Of a stretch of 64,000 bases of DNA, positions 26,182 to 34,825 are shown piece after piece. Origin of the DNA: a bacterium. GTDB lineage: Bacteria > Sysuimicrobiota > Sysuimicrobiia > Sysuimicrobiales > Segetimicrobiaceae. The stretch covers positions 27,786 through 91,785 of the forward strand of contig DATGFS010000004.1 of NCBI GenBank assembly GCA_035308905.1, in the 5' to 3' direction. The position numbers were made by a program, and so were the translations under genes. The stretch's first letter is position 1. Every line of letters starts with the position of its first letter. The notes under the pieces were generated by a model. It did no database searches and was not told where the DNA came from. It saw only the letters and a program-made list of their open reading frames with translations.

Positions 26182-27216
26182 ATGAAACGGCATCTGGCAC
26201 TCATCACCGCGTTGGTGGTTGCGATGCTCGGCGCCGCCGCCGTCCCGCCCGGGACCGCGGCCCCCCAGTTCCCGCCGCCGGGTCCGCGCGACAAGGTCAT
26301 CTTCGGACAGCCGACGGCTCCCCCGAACGTGGTGCACTCACCCGTGGAATTGGCGAAGGCGTTCGGGTTCATGGACAAGTTCAACGTGGACCTGTCCGTG
26401 CTCGACTTCGACGGCTCCACGCGGGCGCTGACCGCCGCGATCGCAGGCGGCGTCAACGTCGGGCTGATCGACTGTCAGGTCGCCAACGGGAACGGCGTCC
26501 AGATCGCGGCATTTTACGCCCCGGCGCCGCGGACCGACTTCGTCCTGGTCGCGCGCGACACCATTAAGACGCTCCAAGACCTCAAGGGACGCAAGATGGG
26601 GCTCTCGGGCGCCCCGGGCGGGATCATCGACCGGATGAACCGCGCCATCCTGGCGACGGCGGGCCTGCGGGCCGAAGACGTGAACTTCGTGCCGACGACG
26701 ACGGCCGGCCGCGTGGCGGCGCTGGTTACAGGACAGAACGACACGGCGCTGTTCCACCTGGAGCAGGCGAGCAAGGTCCTGCGGACCCAACGAGGGTTCC
26801 ACGTGCTGTACGACTTGTACAAGGCACTGCCGGACTATGAGTACAATGTCTACTGCGGGCTCCGGCCCTGGGTGCAGGCGCACCGCGGGGCCGTGGTCGA
26901 CATGACGGCGGCGACCATCCTCGCGGTGCGGTACGCGTACACGCATCGCGTCGAGGCGATCAAGGCGATCACGGACATCACACACGAGGATCCCGAGGAC
27001 GTCGCCTACGCTTACGGCAAGATCGTCACCGGCTGCATCTGGGCCCGCAACCTCGGCCTCGATCTCAAACGGCTCGACTGGACGACGCAGTTCGAGCATC
27101 AGGGCGGCAACCTCCGGAACGTCTACGATGCCCGCCAGATCGTGGATATGGGCATCGCCAACGAAGCGCTCGCCAAGGCCGGCGGCGCGATCCCCGTTCC
27201 CGAGGGCTGCGAGTAG
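26182..27216 (+). CDS. ABC transporter substrate-binding protein (NitT/TauT/SsuA type)
   Basis: 344-residue periplasmic or exported binding protein with a signal peptide (about residues 1-27, no lipobox Cys). The mature protein shows the SsuA/THI5-like pattern: VELAKAFGFMDKFNVDL near the start, the GGVNVGLIDCQVANG loop and the hinge region DLKGRKMGLSGAPGG. It would deliver a small organic ligand to the permease and ATPase encoded at 28307-29901. GGGGGTGGGGG precedes the ATG. The gene sits in a co-directional run starting at the CoxL-like gene. Confidence 0.9.
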   Translation: MKRHLALITALVVAMLGAAAVPPGTAAPQFPPPGPRDKVIFGQPTAPPNVVHSPVELAKAFGFMDKFNVDLSVLDFDGSTRALTAAIAGGVNVGLIDCQVANGNGVQIAAFYAPAPRTDFVLVARDTIKTLQDLKGRKMGLSGAPGGIIDRMNRAILATAGLRAEDVNFVPTTTAGRVAALVTGQNDTALFHLEQASKVLRTQRGFHVLYDLYKALPDYEYNVYCGLRPWVQAHRGAVVDMTAATILAVRYAYTHRVEAIKAITDITHEDPEDVAYAYGKIVTGCIWARNLGLDLKRLDWTTQFEHQGGNLRNVYDARQIVDMGIANEALAKAGGAIPVPEGCE

Positions 27217-27248
27217 GCCTCGGGCTGCCGCCATCGCAGGCCGCGGTC

Positions 27249-28310
27249 ATGCCTGACGAGACGATCCGGTACGTGGGCCGGACCTGGGAGCCGCGGCTCG
27301 TCGCGAACGGCGTCGATCCGAGCGACTACCGCCGCGTCGTCGGCGGGCTCGAGACGTGGGATCAGTGGTACGGTGCGTGGATGGCGCTCGGCCGGACCCA
27401 TGAGGGCCTCGCGCGCGACGCCGAATCCGCCGGACTGGCTGTGACCGCCGGGGAGGCGTACTACCGCGCGGCGCTCGCCTACCACTTCGCCGTATTCAGC
27501 TGGACGGACCATCTCGACGAATACACCCGCGGGCACGAGCGCTGCGTCGGCTGCTACGCCCGCGCGCTCCCCTCGCTCGATCCGCCGGGCGAGCGGGTCG
27601 AGTTTCCGCTGGAGGCGGTCCGGATCCCCGCCTACCTCCGGCGGCCTGCCGGAGCCGGCCCCGCACGTCCGCCCGTCGTATTGTTCCTGTCCGGTCTCGA
27701 CTCGGTGAAGGAAGAGCATGCCACCTTCGAGCGGTTCTTCCTGCGCCGGGGGCTCGCCACGCTGACCCTGGACGGGCCGGGTCAGGGCGAGACGTGGTAC
27801 CGGATGAAGATGCGGGTCGACTGGGAGGTCACGGCGGCGGCGGCGATCGACCATCTGCTCGCACGGGACGACGTCGACGGCACGCGGGTCGGCGTGTGCG
27901 GGGTTAGCCTCGGCGGGTATCTGGCGCCGCGCTGCGCCGCGTTCGAGCCGCGCCTGCGGGCCGTCGCCTCGTGCGGGGGGCTGCACAGCCTCGAGGAGGG
28001 GCGTCTGCACCGCGGGCTGCATCTCGCGCGGTGGCTGCACATCTGGGGCGCGCGCGACCCGTCCGACCTCGCGGCGCGCAGCCGGGGCGCGACGCTCGCG
28101 GACTGCGCCGGCCGTATCACGGCGCCGCTGCTCGTCGTGCACGGGGCGCAGGACAACCTCATCCCGCCGGACGACGCCTACCGCACGTACGAGCGGGCGG
28201 CCGGGCCGAAGCGCTGGGTGCTGTATCCTGACGGCAACCACGTCTGCAACAACATCGCCTATAAATACCGGCCGCTCGTCGCCGACTTCATGGCGGAGCA
28301 CCTGCGGTGA
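27249..28310 (+). CDS. Alpha/beta hydrolase (FrsA / dihydroxypseudooxynicotine-hydrolase-like)
   Basis: 353-residue hydrolase with a helical N-terminal domain of about 125 residues and a C-terminal alpha/beta-hydrolase core. The catalytic triad is visible: Ser220 in CGVSLGGY, Asp302 in HGAQDNLIP and His331 in DGNHVCNN. This N-helical architecture and triad spacing resemble 2,6-dihydroxypseudooxynicotine hydrolase, a C-C bond hydrolase of nicotine breakdown, and related FrsA-like esterases. Its place between the binding protein and ATPase genes of an importer, with a molybdenum hydroxylase upstream, fits catabolism of an imported compound. The substrate is not known. It overlaps the ATPase gene by four bases. 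Confidence 0.85.
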   Translation: MPDETIRYVGRTWEPRLVANGVDPSDYRRVVGGLETWDQWYGAWMALGRTHEGLARDAESAGLAVTAGEAYYRAALAYHFAVFSWTDHLDEYTRGHERCVGCYARALPSLDPPGERVEFPLEAVRIPAYLRRPAGAGPARPPVVLFLSGLDSVKEEHATFERFFLRRGLATLTLDGPGQGETWYRMKMRVDWEVTAAAAIDHLLARDDVDGTRVGVCGVSLGGYLAPRCAAFEPRLRAVASCGGLHSLEEGRLHRGLHLARWLHIWGARDPSDLAARSRGATLADCAGRITAPLLVVHGAQDNLIPPDDAYRTYERAAGPKRWVLYPDGNHVCNNIAYKYRPLVADFMAEHLR

Positions 28311-29068
28311 AGACCAAGATCCAGATCGACAACGCGTGCCGCATGTTCGCCGGCGGGACCGTCAGCGCGTTCGAAGGGCTGTCGTTCGACGTCTACGACA
28401 ACGAGATCTTGTGCATCGTCGGCCCGAGCGGCTGCGGCAAGACGACGCTGCTGCGATGCATCGACGGCCTGGTGCCGCTCTCCGCGGGGCGGATTCTGCT
28501 CGACGGGTCGGCGGTGACGGCGCCGCCGTCCCGGATGGCGATGGTGTTTCAGCACTTCGGCCTGTTCCCGTGGAAGACGGTGGAGGCCAACGTGGCGTAC
28601 GGTTTGCGCCTCGGGGGCGTCTCCCGCTCGGAGGCGGCGGCCCGGGTGCGGCGCGTGCTCACGCTCGTCGGCCTGCAGACGTTCGCGGGATATTATCCGT
28701 ACCAGCTCTCGGGCGGCATGCAGCAGCGCGTCGGGCTGGCCCGGGCGCTCGCGATCGACCCGGAGGTCCTGCTCATGGACGAGCCGTTCGCGGCGCTGGA
28801 CGCCCAGACGCGCGAAATCCTGCAGGAAGAGATGCTCCGCATCCTCGAGCAGGAACGAAAAACGATCGTCTTCGTGACCCACAGCATCGACGAGGCGCTG
28901 GTCCTGGGGGACCGCGTGATCGTGCTCACCGCGCGGCCGGCGCGGGTGCGCGAGGTGCTCACCGTGCCGTACGCCCGGCCGCGGTCGGTCGCGGCGGTAC
29001 GGGCCGATCCGGCGTTCGGGGCGCTGCGGTCCCAGGTCTGGAACCTGCTGCGGCAGGAGATCCAATGA
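28307..29068 (+). CDS. ABC transporter ATP-binding protein (NitT/TauT type)
   Basis: 253-residue ATPase. Walker A is GPSGCGKTT, the Q-loop MVFQHFGLFPW, signature LSGGMQQRVGLARAL, Walker B LLMDEPFAALD and H-loop VTHSID. These match the SsuB/TauB branch that drives small-molecule importers. The GTG start overlaps the hydrolase stop (GTGA), and its own stop overlaps the permease start (ATGA), so all three are translationally coupled. Confidence 0.96.
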   Translation: MKTKIQIDNACRMFAGGTVSAFEGLSFDVYDNEILCIVGPSGCGKTTLLRCIDGLVPLSAGRILLDGSAVTAPPSRMAMVFQHFGLFPWKTVEANVAYGLRLGGVSRSEAAARVRRVLTLVGLQTFAGYYPYQLSGGMQQRVGLARALAIDPEVLLMDEPFAALDAQTREILQEEMLRILEQERKTIVFVTHSIDEALVLGDRVIVLTARPARVREVLTVPYARPRSVAAVRADPAFGALRSQVWNLLRQEIQ

Positions 29069-29901
29069 GCGGCGAAGCGGCGCTGGCCGTATCGGCGCAG
29101 CAGCGGGCGGTGCAGGCGGCGGCCTCGCGCCTGCGGCGGCGCCGGCGGCTTCACGACGCGCTCGTCCGCGTCGCCTCGGTCTGTACCGTCCTGGCGATCT
29201 GGGAAGCGGGCGCCCGCGCGATCAGTCCGCTGTTGTTCGCGCCGCCGTCCCGGATCGTCGTCGCCGGTGCGGCGATGATCGCGTCCGGCGAACTGTGGCC
29301 GTATCTGAGCCTGAGTTTCCGCGTGGCCGCGATCGGCATGCTGCTCGGTACGATCGTCGGCGTCGCGGCCGGGGTCTTGATCGCGCGCGTGCGGCTGCTC
29401 GATCTGTCGCTGGAGCCGTTCGTGATCGCGCTGTACTCGACGCCGATGGTGGCGTTGATCCCGCTCGTCGTCATCTGGGCCGGGTTCGGGGACTCCGGCA
29501 AGATCGTCGTGATCTTTCTGTTCGCGGTGTTTCCGGTGCTCCTGAACACATATCAGGGCGTCCGCGGGGTCGACGCGCGGCTGCTCGAGGTCGCACGCTC
29601 GTTCCGCACGTCGGAACGCGCGTTGTGGGGCGACGTGATCCTGCCGTCCGCGCTGCCGTTCATCGTGGCCGGGGTGCGCCTCGCGCTCGGCCGCGCGCTC
29701 ATCGGCATGGTGATCGCCGACCTCTACACGTCGGTCTCCGGCATCGGCTATCTGATCGTGCGCTACGCGCAAAACCTGCAGATCGACCGGCTGCTGGTCC
29801 CGGTCGTGATCCTGTCCATCACCGGCGTGACGCTCGTGCAGGCGCTGCGCTGGGTGGAGATGCGGATCGCGCCGTGGCAGTTTGCCGGGCGCGACGACTG
29901 A
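29065..29901 (+). CDS. ABC transporter permease (NitT/TauT/SsuC type)
   Basis: 278-residue inner-membrane permease with about six helices. The EAA loop that docks to the ATPase is visible as LLEVARSFRTSERALWGDVILPSALP (residues near 175-200). The N-terminal 35 residues are cytoplasmic and Arg/Ala-rich. It completes the importer with the binding protein at 26182 and ATPase at 28307. The ATG overlaps the ATPase stop codon. Confidence 0.95.
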   Translation: MSGEAALAVSAQQRAVQAAASRLRRRRRLHDALVRVASVCTVLAIWEAGARAISPLLFAPPSRIVVAGAAMIASGELWPYLSLSFRVAAIGMLLGTIVGVAAGVLIARVRLLDLSLEPFVIALYSTPMVALIPLVVIWAGFGDSGKIVVIFLFAVFPVLLNTYQGVRGVDARLLEVARSFRTSERALWGDVILPSALPFIVAGVRLALGRALIGMVIADLYTSVSGIGYLIVRYAQNLQIDRLLVPVVILSITGVTLVQALRWVEMRIAPWQFAGRDD

Positions 29902-29916
29902 AGGAGGTCGCATCCG

Positions 29917-31197
29917 GTGTCGTCCGACGACTTCGAGGCGGTGCGCGGCGCGCTCGACAGCGGCGCGCATTTCGGCCGGCTCTCCGGCACGCCGTACTAC
30001 GCGGACGCGGTGTACGATCGCTTCTCGGACGACGAGCAGCGGCGCCGGCTCGCCGCGGTCCGCGCGAAGATGGCCCGCCTCGGCCTGGACGGCCTGGTCG
30101 CCTGCGGCGGGCCGAACCACTGGAGCTACGGGGCCGGGGTGTTCTGGCTCACCAACCACCGCGAGTGGCACGCGCTGTCGGTGTACCTGTACGTGCCGCG
30201 GGACGGAGAGCCGGCGCTCGTGTACGGGATGGGCGGCACGCACATCGAGGCGACGCGCCGCGCCGTCGCGGTGCGGGACGTGCGCCCGGCGTCCGCCGGG
30301 CAGTTCGGCGAGGTGCTGGCGGCCGTTGCCCGCGAGCGCGGGCACGCCGGCGGCCGGATCGGGATCGCGGTGATCGATCCGCGGTACGGCGACTACCTGC
30401 CCCTTAACCAGTACCGGCGGCTCGCCGCGGAGCTCCCGGACTCCCGGCTCGAGCTCGTCGGCGACTTCTTCCATGAGCTGCTCGTGATCAAGAGCCCCGA
30501 AGAGCGCGCGCGCGTGCGCCGCGCGGGCGCGCTGTGCGTCGCGGCGCTGCGCGCCGTCCGCGACGCCGCCCGGCCCGGCGTCGCCGAGTACGAGCTCAAA
30601 GCCGCCGCCGCGTCGGCGATTCTCGCCGGCGGCGGCGAGCTCGATTTTCTGATCATCGGCAGCACGCCGATGGACGAGCCGCGCATGGTGTTCGGGAACC
30701 CGCGGCCGTCGGGACGCCGGCTCCGCGCCGGCGATCTCATTCTCAACGAGCTCGCGGCCGGCTACGAAGGGTACACGGCCCAGATCGGCATTCCGATCTG
30801 CGTCGGCCGGCCCCCGGAGCGGGTGCGCCGGATGTGGGATGAGATCGTGCGGCCGGGCTTCGACCTGCTGGCCGCGGAGCTCCGGCCGGGGAATACGTTC
30901 GAGGCGATGCAGCGGCGGACGAGCGTCTTCCGCGAACGGGGCTATCAGTCCCGTCCGATCGTGATGCACGGCATCGATCTGACGAGCCATCATCCCGACG
31001 TCCGCGTCGACGGCGTGCACGCGGACCCCGCGGACCGCGTGATGCGTCCGGGCATGGAGCTGATGCTCGAGCCGAACCCGATCACGGCCGACGGCCTGCT
31101 GGGACTGTTCTACGGACACACGTTTCTCCTGAACGATTCCGGCCGGGAACTCGTCACGGACGGCCTCCCGGACGACCTGCTGGTGGTCGAGGGCTAA
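29917..31197 (+). CDS. M24-fold creatinase/prolidase-like protein, metal site degenerate
   Basis: 426-residue protein with a creatinase N-terminal domain and a pita-bread (M24) C-terminal domain. In metal-dependent family members the region around residue 275-290 carries two Asp ligands (IDFG...SDxTRT); here it reads LILNELAAGYEGYTAQIG, so both are lost. Later His and Glu (MHGIDLTSHHPD, MLEPNP) remain. This pattern suggests a metal-free hydrolase such as creatinase, acting on a C-N bond, rather than an aminopeptidase. It follows the permease by 15 bases and probably acts on the imported compound. A hairpin follows at 31262. Confidence 0.85.
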   Translation: MSSDDFEAVRGALDSGAHFGRLSGTPYYADAVYDRFSDDEQRRRLAAVRAKMARLGLDGLVACGGPNHWSYGAGVFWLTNHREWHALSVYLYVPRDGEPALVYGMGGTHIEATRRAVAVRDVRPASAGQFGEVLAAVARERGHAGGRIGIAVIDPRYGDYLPLNQYRRLAAELPDSRLELVGDFFHELLVIKSPEERARVRRAGALCVAALRAVRDAARPGVAEYELKAAAASAILAGGGELDFLIIGSTPMDEPRMVFGNPRPSGRRLRAGDLILNELAAGYEGYTAQIGIPICVGRPPERVRRMWDEIVRPGFDLLAAELRPGNTFEAMQRRTSVFRERGYQSRPIVMHGIDLTSHHPDVRVDGVHADPADRVMRPGMELMLEPNPITADGLLGLFYGHTFLLNDSGRELVTDGLPDDLLVVEG

Positions 31198-31261
31198 GTT
31201 ACCTAGTCGAACGAGTTTTTCGTTTTCGCTCCCGCGCGGGGTCAACGAGGGAAGAGTAAAA

Positions 31262-31285
31262 GGGGGGGCACTTCCGTGCCGCCCC
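31262..31285. terminator. Hairpin downstream of the uptake operon
   Basis: GGGGGGGCAC at 31262-31271 and GTGCCGCCCC at 31276-31285 form a 10-bp stem with one G-G mismatch and the loop TTCC. No T-run follows on the plus strand (GTCATGTCATTGT), but the position 64 bases after the last gene fits an operon terminator. Confidence 0.5.
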
Positions 31286-31336
31286 GTCATGTCATTGTAA
31301 GTTTGCCGGAAGTTCTCCCACGTCGCAGCGGACGTA

Positions 31337-32518
31337 GTGCCCTTGGCGAATCCTGTGACCGGTCAGCAGAAGGGCTTCACGCTCTCCCACTTGGCGGCCG
31401 TGGTCGAGTCGACCGACGACGCCATCTACAGCATGACGCTCGACGGCGTCATCCTGACGTGGAACCGGGCCGCCGAGCAGATGTACGGGTATTCCGCGGC
31501 CGAGGCGTCCGGCGCGTCGGCGATGCTGCTCGTGCCTCAAGACAGCCTCGACGAAGCGTCCGAGATCCTCGCGCGCCTGCGGCGCGGCGAGCACGTCACG
31601 CACTACGAGACGGTCCGGCTGCGCAAAGACGGCCGGCGCCTCGACGTGTCACTGACGATCTCGCCGATTACGGACGCGTCCGGACGGGTCATCGCGGTCT
31701 CGGCGATCGCCCGCGACATTACGCGGCGCATCGAAGCCGAGGCGGCGCTGCAGCGCCTCAACGCGGACCTCGAAGAGCGGGTCGCGCAGCGCACGCGCGA
31801 GCTCCAGGCGATGAACGAGGAACTCGAGGCGTTTTCATACACCGTCGCCCACGACCTGCGCGCTCCGCTGATCACCATCGCGGGGTTCGCCGAGATTCTC
31901 CTCGAGGACTGCGCGGGCGGACTCGAAGCGGATTCACAGCGCCGCCTGCGGCTCATCACGGACAACACGCGCCGGATGGGGCGTCTGATCGACGATCTGC
32001 TCGCGTTTGCCCGCCTGGGCCGCCGGCCCCTGACCGAATCCGTCGTGCAGCCCGCGGAGATCGCCCGGCGGGCGTGGGACGAGCTCGACGGCGTCCGGGG
32101 CGGCCGGCGCGTCGAGCTGATGATCGGAGACCTGCCGCCGTGCCGGGCGGACGGCGCGCTGCTGCAGCAGGTGTTCGTCAACCTGCTCGGCAACGCGCTG
32201 AAATTCACACGGGGCCGGGACCGTCCGCTGATCGAGGTCGGCCGGCGGGCCGACGCCGAGCGCCCCCACGAATACGCGTACTTCGTCCGGGACAACGGTC
32301 CCGGCTTCGATCCGCAGTACGCGCACAAGTTGTTCAAGATCTTTCAGCGCCTGCATTCGATCGACGAATTCGAGGGCACCGGCATCGGGCTGGCCACCGT
32401 GCACCGCATCGTGCTGCGCCACGGCGGCCGCGTGTGGGCGGAGGGCGACGTCGCGAAGGGAGCGACTTTCTTCTTCACGTTGAGCCGGCCCGACCCGCGC
32501 GGGCCGGAGGACGGCTGA
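31337..32518 (+). CDS. PAS-domain sensor histidine kinase (cytoplasmic, phytochrome-like HisKA)
   Basis: 393-residue soluble kinase. A PAS/PAC sensory domain spans about residues 18-140 (YSMTLDGVILTWNRAAEQMYGYSA), a short coiled coil 140-168, then HisKA with phospho-acceptor His172 in SYTVAHDLRAPL and HATPase_c with N-box VNLLGNALKFT, G1 RDNGPGFD and G2 GTGIGLATV. No transmembrane helix, so the signal is cytoplasmic. Start is a GTG with only a weak ribosome site. The regulator gene begins nine bases downstream. Confidence 0.93.
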   Translation: MPLANPVTGQQKGFTLSHLAAVVESTDDAIYSMTLDGVILTWNRAAEQMYGYSAAEASGASAMLLVPQDSLDEASEILARLRRGEHVTHYETVRLRKDGRRLDVSLTISPITDASGRVIAVSAIARDITRRIEAEAALQRLNADLEERVAQRTRELQAMNEELEAFSYTVAHDLRAPLITIAGFAEILLEDCAGGLEADSQRRLRLITDNTRRMGRLIDDLLAFARLGRRPLTESVVQPAEIARRAWDELDGVRGGRRVELMIGDLPPCRADGALLQQVFVNLLGNALKFTRGRDRPLIEVGRRADAERPHEYAYFVRDNGPGFDPQYAHKLFKIFQRLHSIDEFEGTGIGLATVHRIVLRHGGRVWAEGDVAKGATFFFTLSRPDPRGPEDG

Positions 32519-32527
32519 CCCGGACGC

Positions 32528-34066
32528 ATGGACGAGACCCGCGGGCCCCGCTCCGCGCCCCGCGCCGCGCCGCGGCCGCTGCGCGTGCTCATCGTCGAGG
32601 ACGAGCCGCCGCACGCCGAGCTGGAGATCGAGGCGCTGCGGCGCGCCGGGTTCGCGCCGTCGTGGATCCTGGTCGGCAGTGAAGCGGCGTATCTCGCCGC
32701 GCTGTCCCCCGCGCTCGACCTCATTCTGGTCGACAACAGCCTGCCGCAGTTTAGCGCGCTCAGGGCCGCCGAGCTTCTGCGGCAGCGCGGTTTCGACGTC
32801 CCCCTGATCGTGGTGTCCGGCACGATCGGCGAAGAAGCGGCGGTCGCGCTGATGAAGCAGGGTGTCGCGGACTACCTTCTGAAAGACCGCCTGGGCCGGC
32901 TCGGCACCGCGGTCGACCGGACGCTCGAAGCCCGGCGCCTGCGCCGGGAGAAGGACCGGGCGGACAACGAGCAGCGCGAGCGCATCGAGCGCTTGGAGGC
33001 CGTTCGCGACATCGACCGGGCGATCAGCAGCAGCTTTGACCTGCACACGATCTTCAACGTGGTGCTCGAGAAGGTGACGGCGCGCCTCGGGGTGGACGCG
33101 GCGGCGATCCTCCTCGCGGGTCCCGCCGCGCCGATGCTGTCGCACGCCGCGTCGCGGGGATTTCGGATCGAGCCGGGACGGCCGGCCGAGCGGCGATTCG
33201 GAGAAGGCCACGCCGGCCGCGCGGCCCTGGACCGCCGGCCCGTATACATCCCGGACCTTGCCGCCTCGCCCGGAGAGTTCGCCGGCACGCAGGTGCTGGC
33301 GGAGGGGTTTGCCGCGTATCACGCGGTGCCGCTGGTGGCGAAGGGCCGCGTCGTGGGGGTGCTGGAGCTCTTCCACCGCCGCGTCCGGGTCGACGATCAG
33401 GAATGGCTGTCGTTTCTCGAAGCGCTGGCCGCCCAGGCGGCGATCGCCATCGACATCACGGCGATGTTCGCGAACCTCGAGCGCACCAACATGGACCTGG
33501 CGCGGGCCTACGATACCACCCTTGAGGGTTGGTCCCGCGCGCTCGATCTGCGCGACCGGGAGACGGAGGGCCACAGCGAGCGCGTCACGCGGCTGACCCT
33601 CCGGATGGCGCGCGCGATGAACCTGCCGGACGCCGAGTTGGTGCACGTCCGGCGGGGCGCCCTGCTGCACGACATCGGCAAGATGGGCATCCCGGACCAC
33701 ATTCTGTTAAAGTCCGGCCCGCTGAGTCCCGAGGAACGCGACCTCATGCGCCGCCACCCCGTGTTCGCCCACGACCTGCTTGCGCCGATCGCATATTTGC
33801 AGCCGGCGCTCGACATTCCGTATTGTCACCACGAGCGATGGGACGGGACCGGATACCCGCGGGGGCTCAAAGGCACCCAGATCCCGCTGGTGGCGCGGAT
33901 CTTCGCGCTCGCCGACGTCTGGGACGCGATTCGATCGGACCGGCCGTACCGGGCGGCGGTGAGCCGCGATGAGGCCCTCGCCTATATCCGAAGCCAGTCC
34001 GGCAAGCATTTCGACCCTGAGATCACGGCGCTGTTCCTTCGGTTGGTGGACGAGCAGCCCGATTGA
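32528..34066 (+). CDS. Response regulator with receiver, GAF and HD-GYP domains
   Basis: 512-residue effector. The receiver domain (about 18-135) has acidic residues VEDEPP, phospho-acceptor Asp69 in LILVDNSLP and Lys in YLLKDR. A GAF domain fills about 165-320, and an HD-GYP phosphodiesterase domain about 335-505, with HD at 381-382 (LLHDIGKMGIPD) and GYP at 442-444. All catalytic motifs look intact, so phosphorylation by the PAS kinase encoded just upstream likely controls cyclic-di-GMP hydrolysis. It ends 18 bases before the convergent WVHPP protein. Confidence 0.95.
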   Translation: MDETRGPRSAPRAAPRPLRVLIVEDEPPHAELEIEALRRAGFAPSWILVGSEAAYLAALSPALDLILVDNSLPQFSALRAAELLRQRGFDVPLIVVSGTIGEEAAVALMKQGVADYLLKDRLGRLGTAVDRTLEARRLRREKDRADNEQRERIERLEAVRDIDRAISSSFDLHTIFNVVLEKVTARLGVDAAAILLAGPAAPMLSHAASRGFRIEPGRPAERRFGEGHAGRAALDRRPVYIPDLAASPGEFAGTQVLAEGFAAYHAVPLVAKGRVVGVLELFHRRVRVDDQEWLSFLEALAAQAAIAIDITAMFANLERTNMDLARAYDTTLEGWSRALDLRDRETEGHSERVTRLTLRMARAMNLPDAELVHVRRGALLHDIGKMGIPDHILLKSGPLSPEERDLMRRHPVFAHDLLAPIAYLQPALDIPYCHHERWDGTGYPRGLKGTQIPLVARIFALADVWDAIRSDRPYRAAVSRDEALAYIRSQSGKHFDPEITALFLRLVDEQPD

Positions 34067-34084
34067 GCCGGGGAGCCGGCCGTG

Positions 34085-34825
34085 TCACGGAGCGGCGCGC
34101 GGCACCCGCCGTCTCCGCAGCAGTATCACGGCGGCGGCGGCGGCCGCGAGCACGACCGCGGCGCCGGCGCCGTACGGCAGCCACGAGCTTGACCCGCCGC
34201 CCGCCTGACGCGCCGCGGCGAATACGCCCAGCCGATCCGAGGCCGCGAAGATCTGCAGGGCCGCCTGCACGCGCTTCGTGTCGAGCGCCGTCCAGGCGCC
34301 GTCGCTCCAGCGGAGCAGGACCGTGGCGTGGCGCGGATAGCGCAGTACCGGGGTGACGGAGCGGCGCAGGGTGATCGGGCCGTCGTTCTGGTAGGTTGCT
34401 TCGACGCGATACCCGTTGCCGTCGAACACGAGGCCCGCCGGCGGCGGCGCGACGGCGGCGGGATCCACCGGGGCGATGCGCACGACGGCCGTCGTGACGC
34501 CGGCCTTTGGGGCTACCGCGTCGTGCGGGAAGATCACCCCGGCCTGCGCATCGTCCGTCAAGACCGACGCCGAGCCGGAGCCTGTGGGGTTCAACCCAAT
34601 CTGTCCGGCGCCGCCCGTCGGCGGCTGATTGTCACGCGCGACCTCGGGCGGCGGATGCACCCACCGGTACGGAGCGGGCGGCGCCTCGCCTTCGTACAAG
34701 AGGCGCGCCGGGACGGCGCGCCAGACGGCGGGGGCAACGGCGAGGTAGAGCAGCACGGCCGCCAGCCCCCACGCCGCGGCCGCGGTGCGCCGCATCCCGC
34801 GAATGGGGCGCTCCGGCGTCACCAT
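34085..34825 (-). CDS. WVHPP-motif membrane protein, copy A (unrecognised family)
   Basis: 246-residue protein bounded by two transmembrane helices: one at about 14-34 and one near the C-terminus (about 215-238) followed by LLRRRRVPR. Between them lies an extracytoplasmic, beta-rich domain. It begins with the motif LYEGEAPPAPYRWVHPPPE and contains LNPTGSG, VFDGNGYRVEATY and VTPVLRYP. A paralogue with the same motifs is encoded at 38737-39513. I recognise no named family. The start at ATG 34825 overlaps the end of the CPBP gene by seven bases, so the pair is coupled. The longer open frame upstream is shadow sequence. Confidence 0.75.
   Translation of the reverse strand: MVTPERPIRGMRRTAAAAWGLAAVLLYLAVAPAVWRAVPARLLYEGEAPPAPYRWVHPPPEVARDNQPPTGGAGQIGLNPTGSGSASVLTDDAQAGVIFPHDAVAPKAGVTTAVVRIAPVDPAAVAPPPAGLVFDGNGYRVEATYQNDGPITLRRSVTPVLRYPRHATVLLRWSDGAWTALDTKRVQAALQIFAASDRLGVFAAARQAGGGSSSWLPYGAGAAVVLAAAAAAVILLRRRRVPRAAP

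Noticed and set aside
31198..31261. AACGA/TCGTT short inverted repeat after the creatinase-like gene
   Set aside because: Only five base pairs; the stem at 31262-31285 is the better terminator candidate.
28693..31290. Minus-strand open frame of 865 codons
   Set aside because: Antisense to the ATPase, permease and creatinase-like genes, with shadow-type composition and no motifs.
32528..34066. Receiver-GAF-HD-GYP regulator as a novel architecture
   Set aside because: This domain order is known among HD-GYP regulators and is listed as an ordinary feature.
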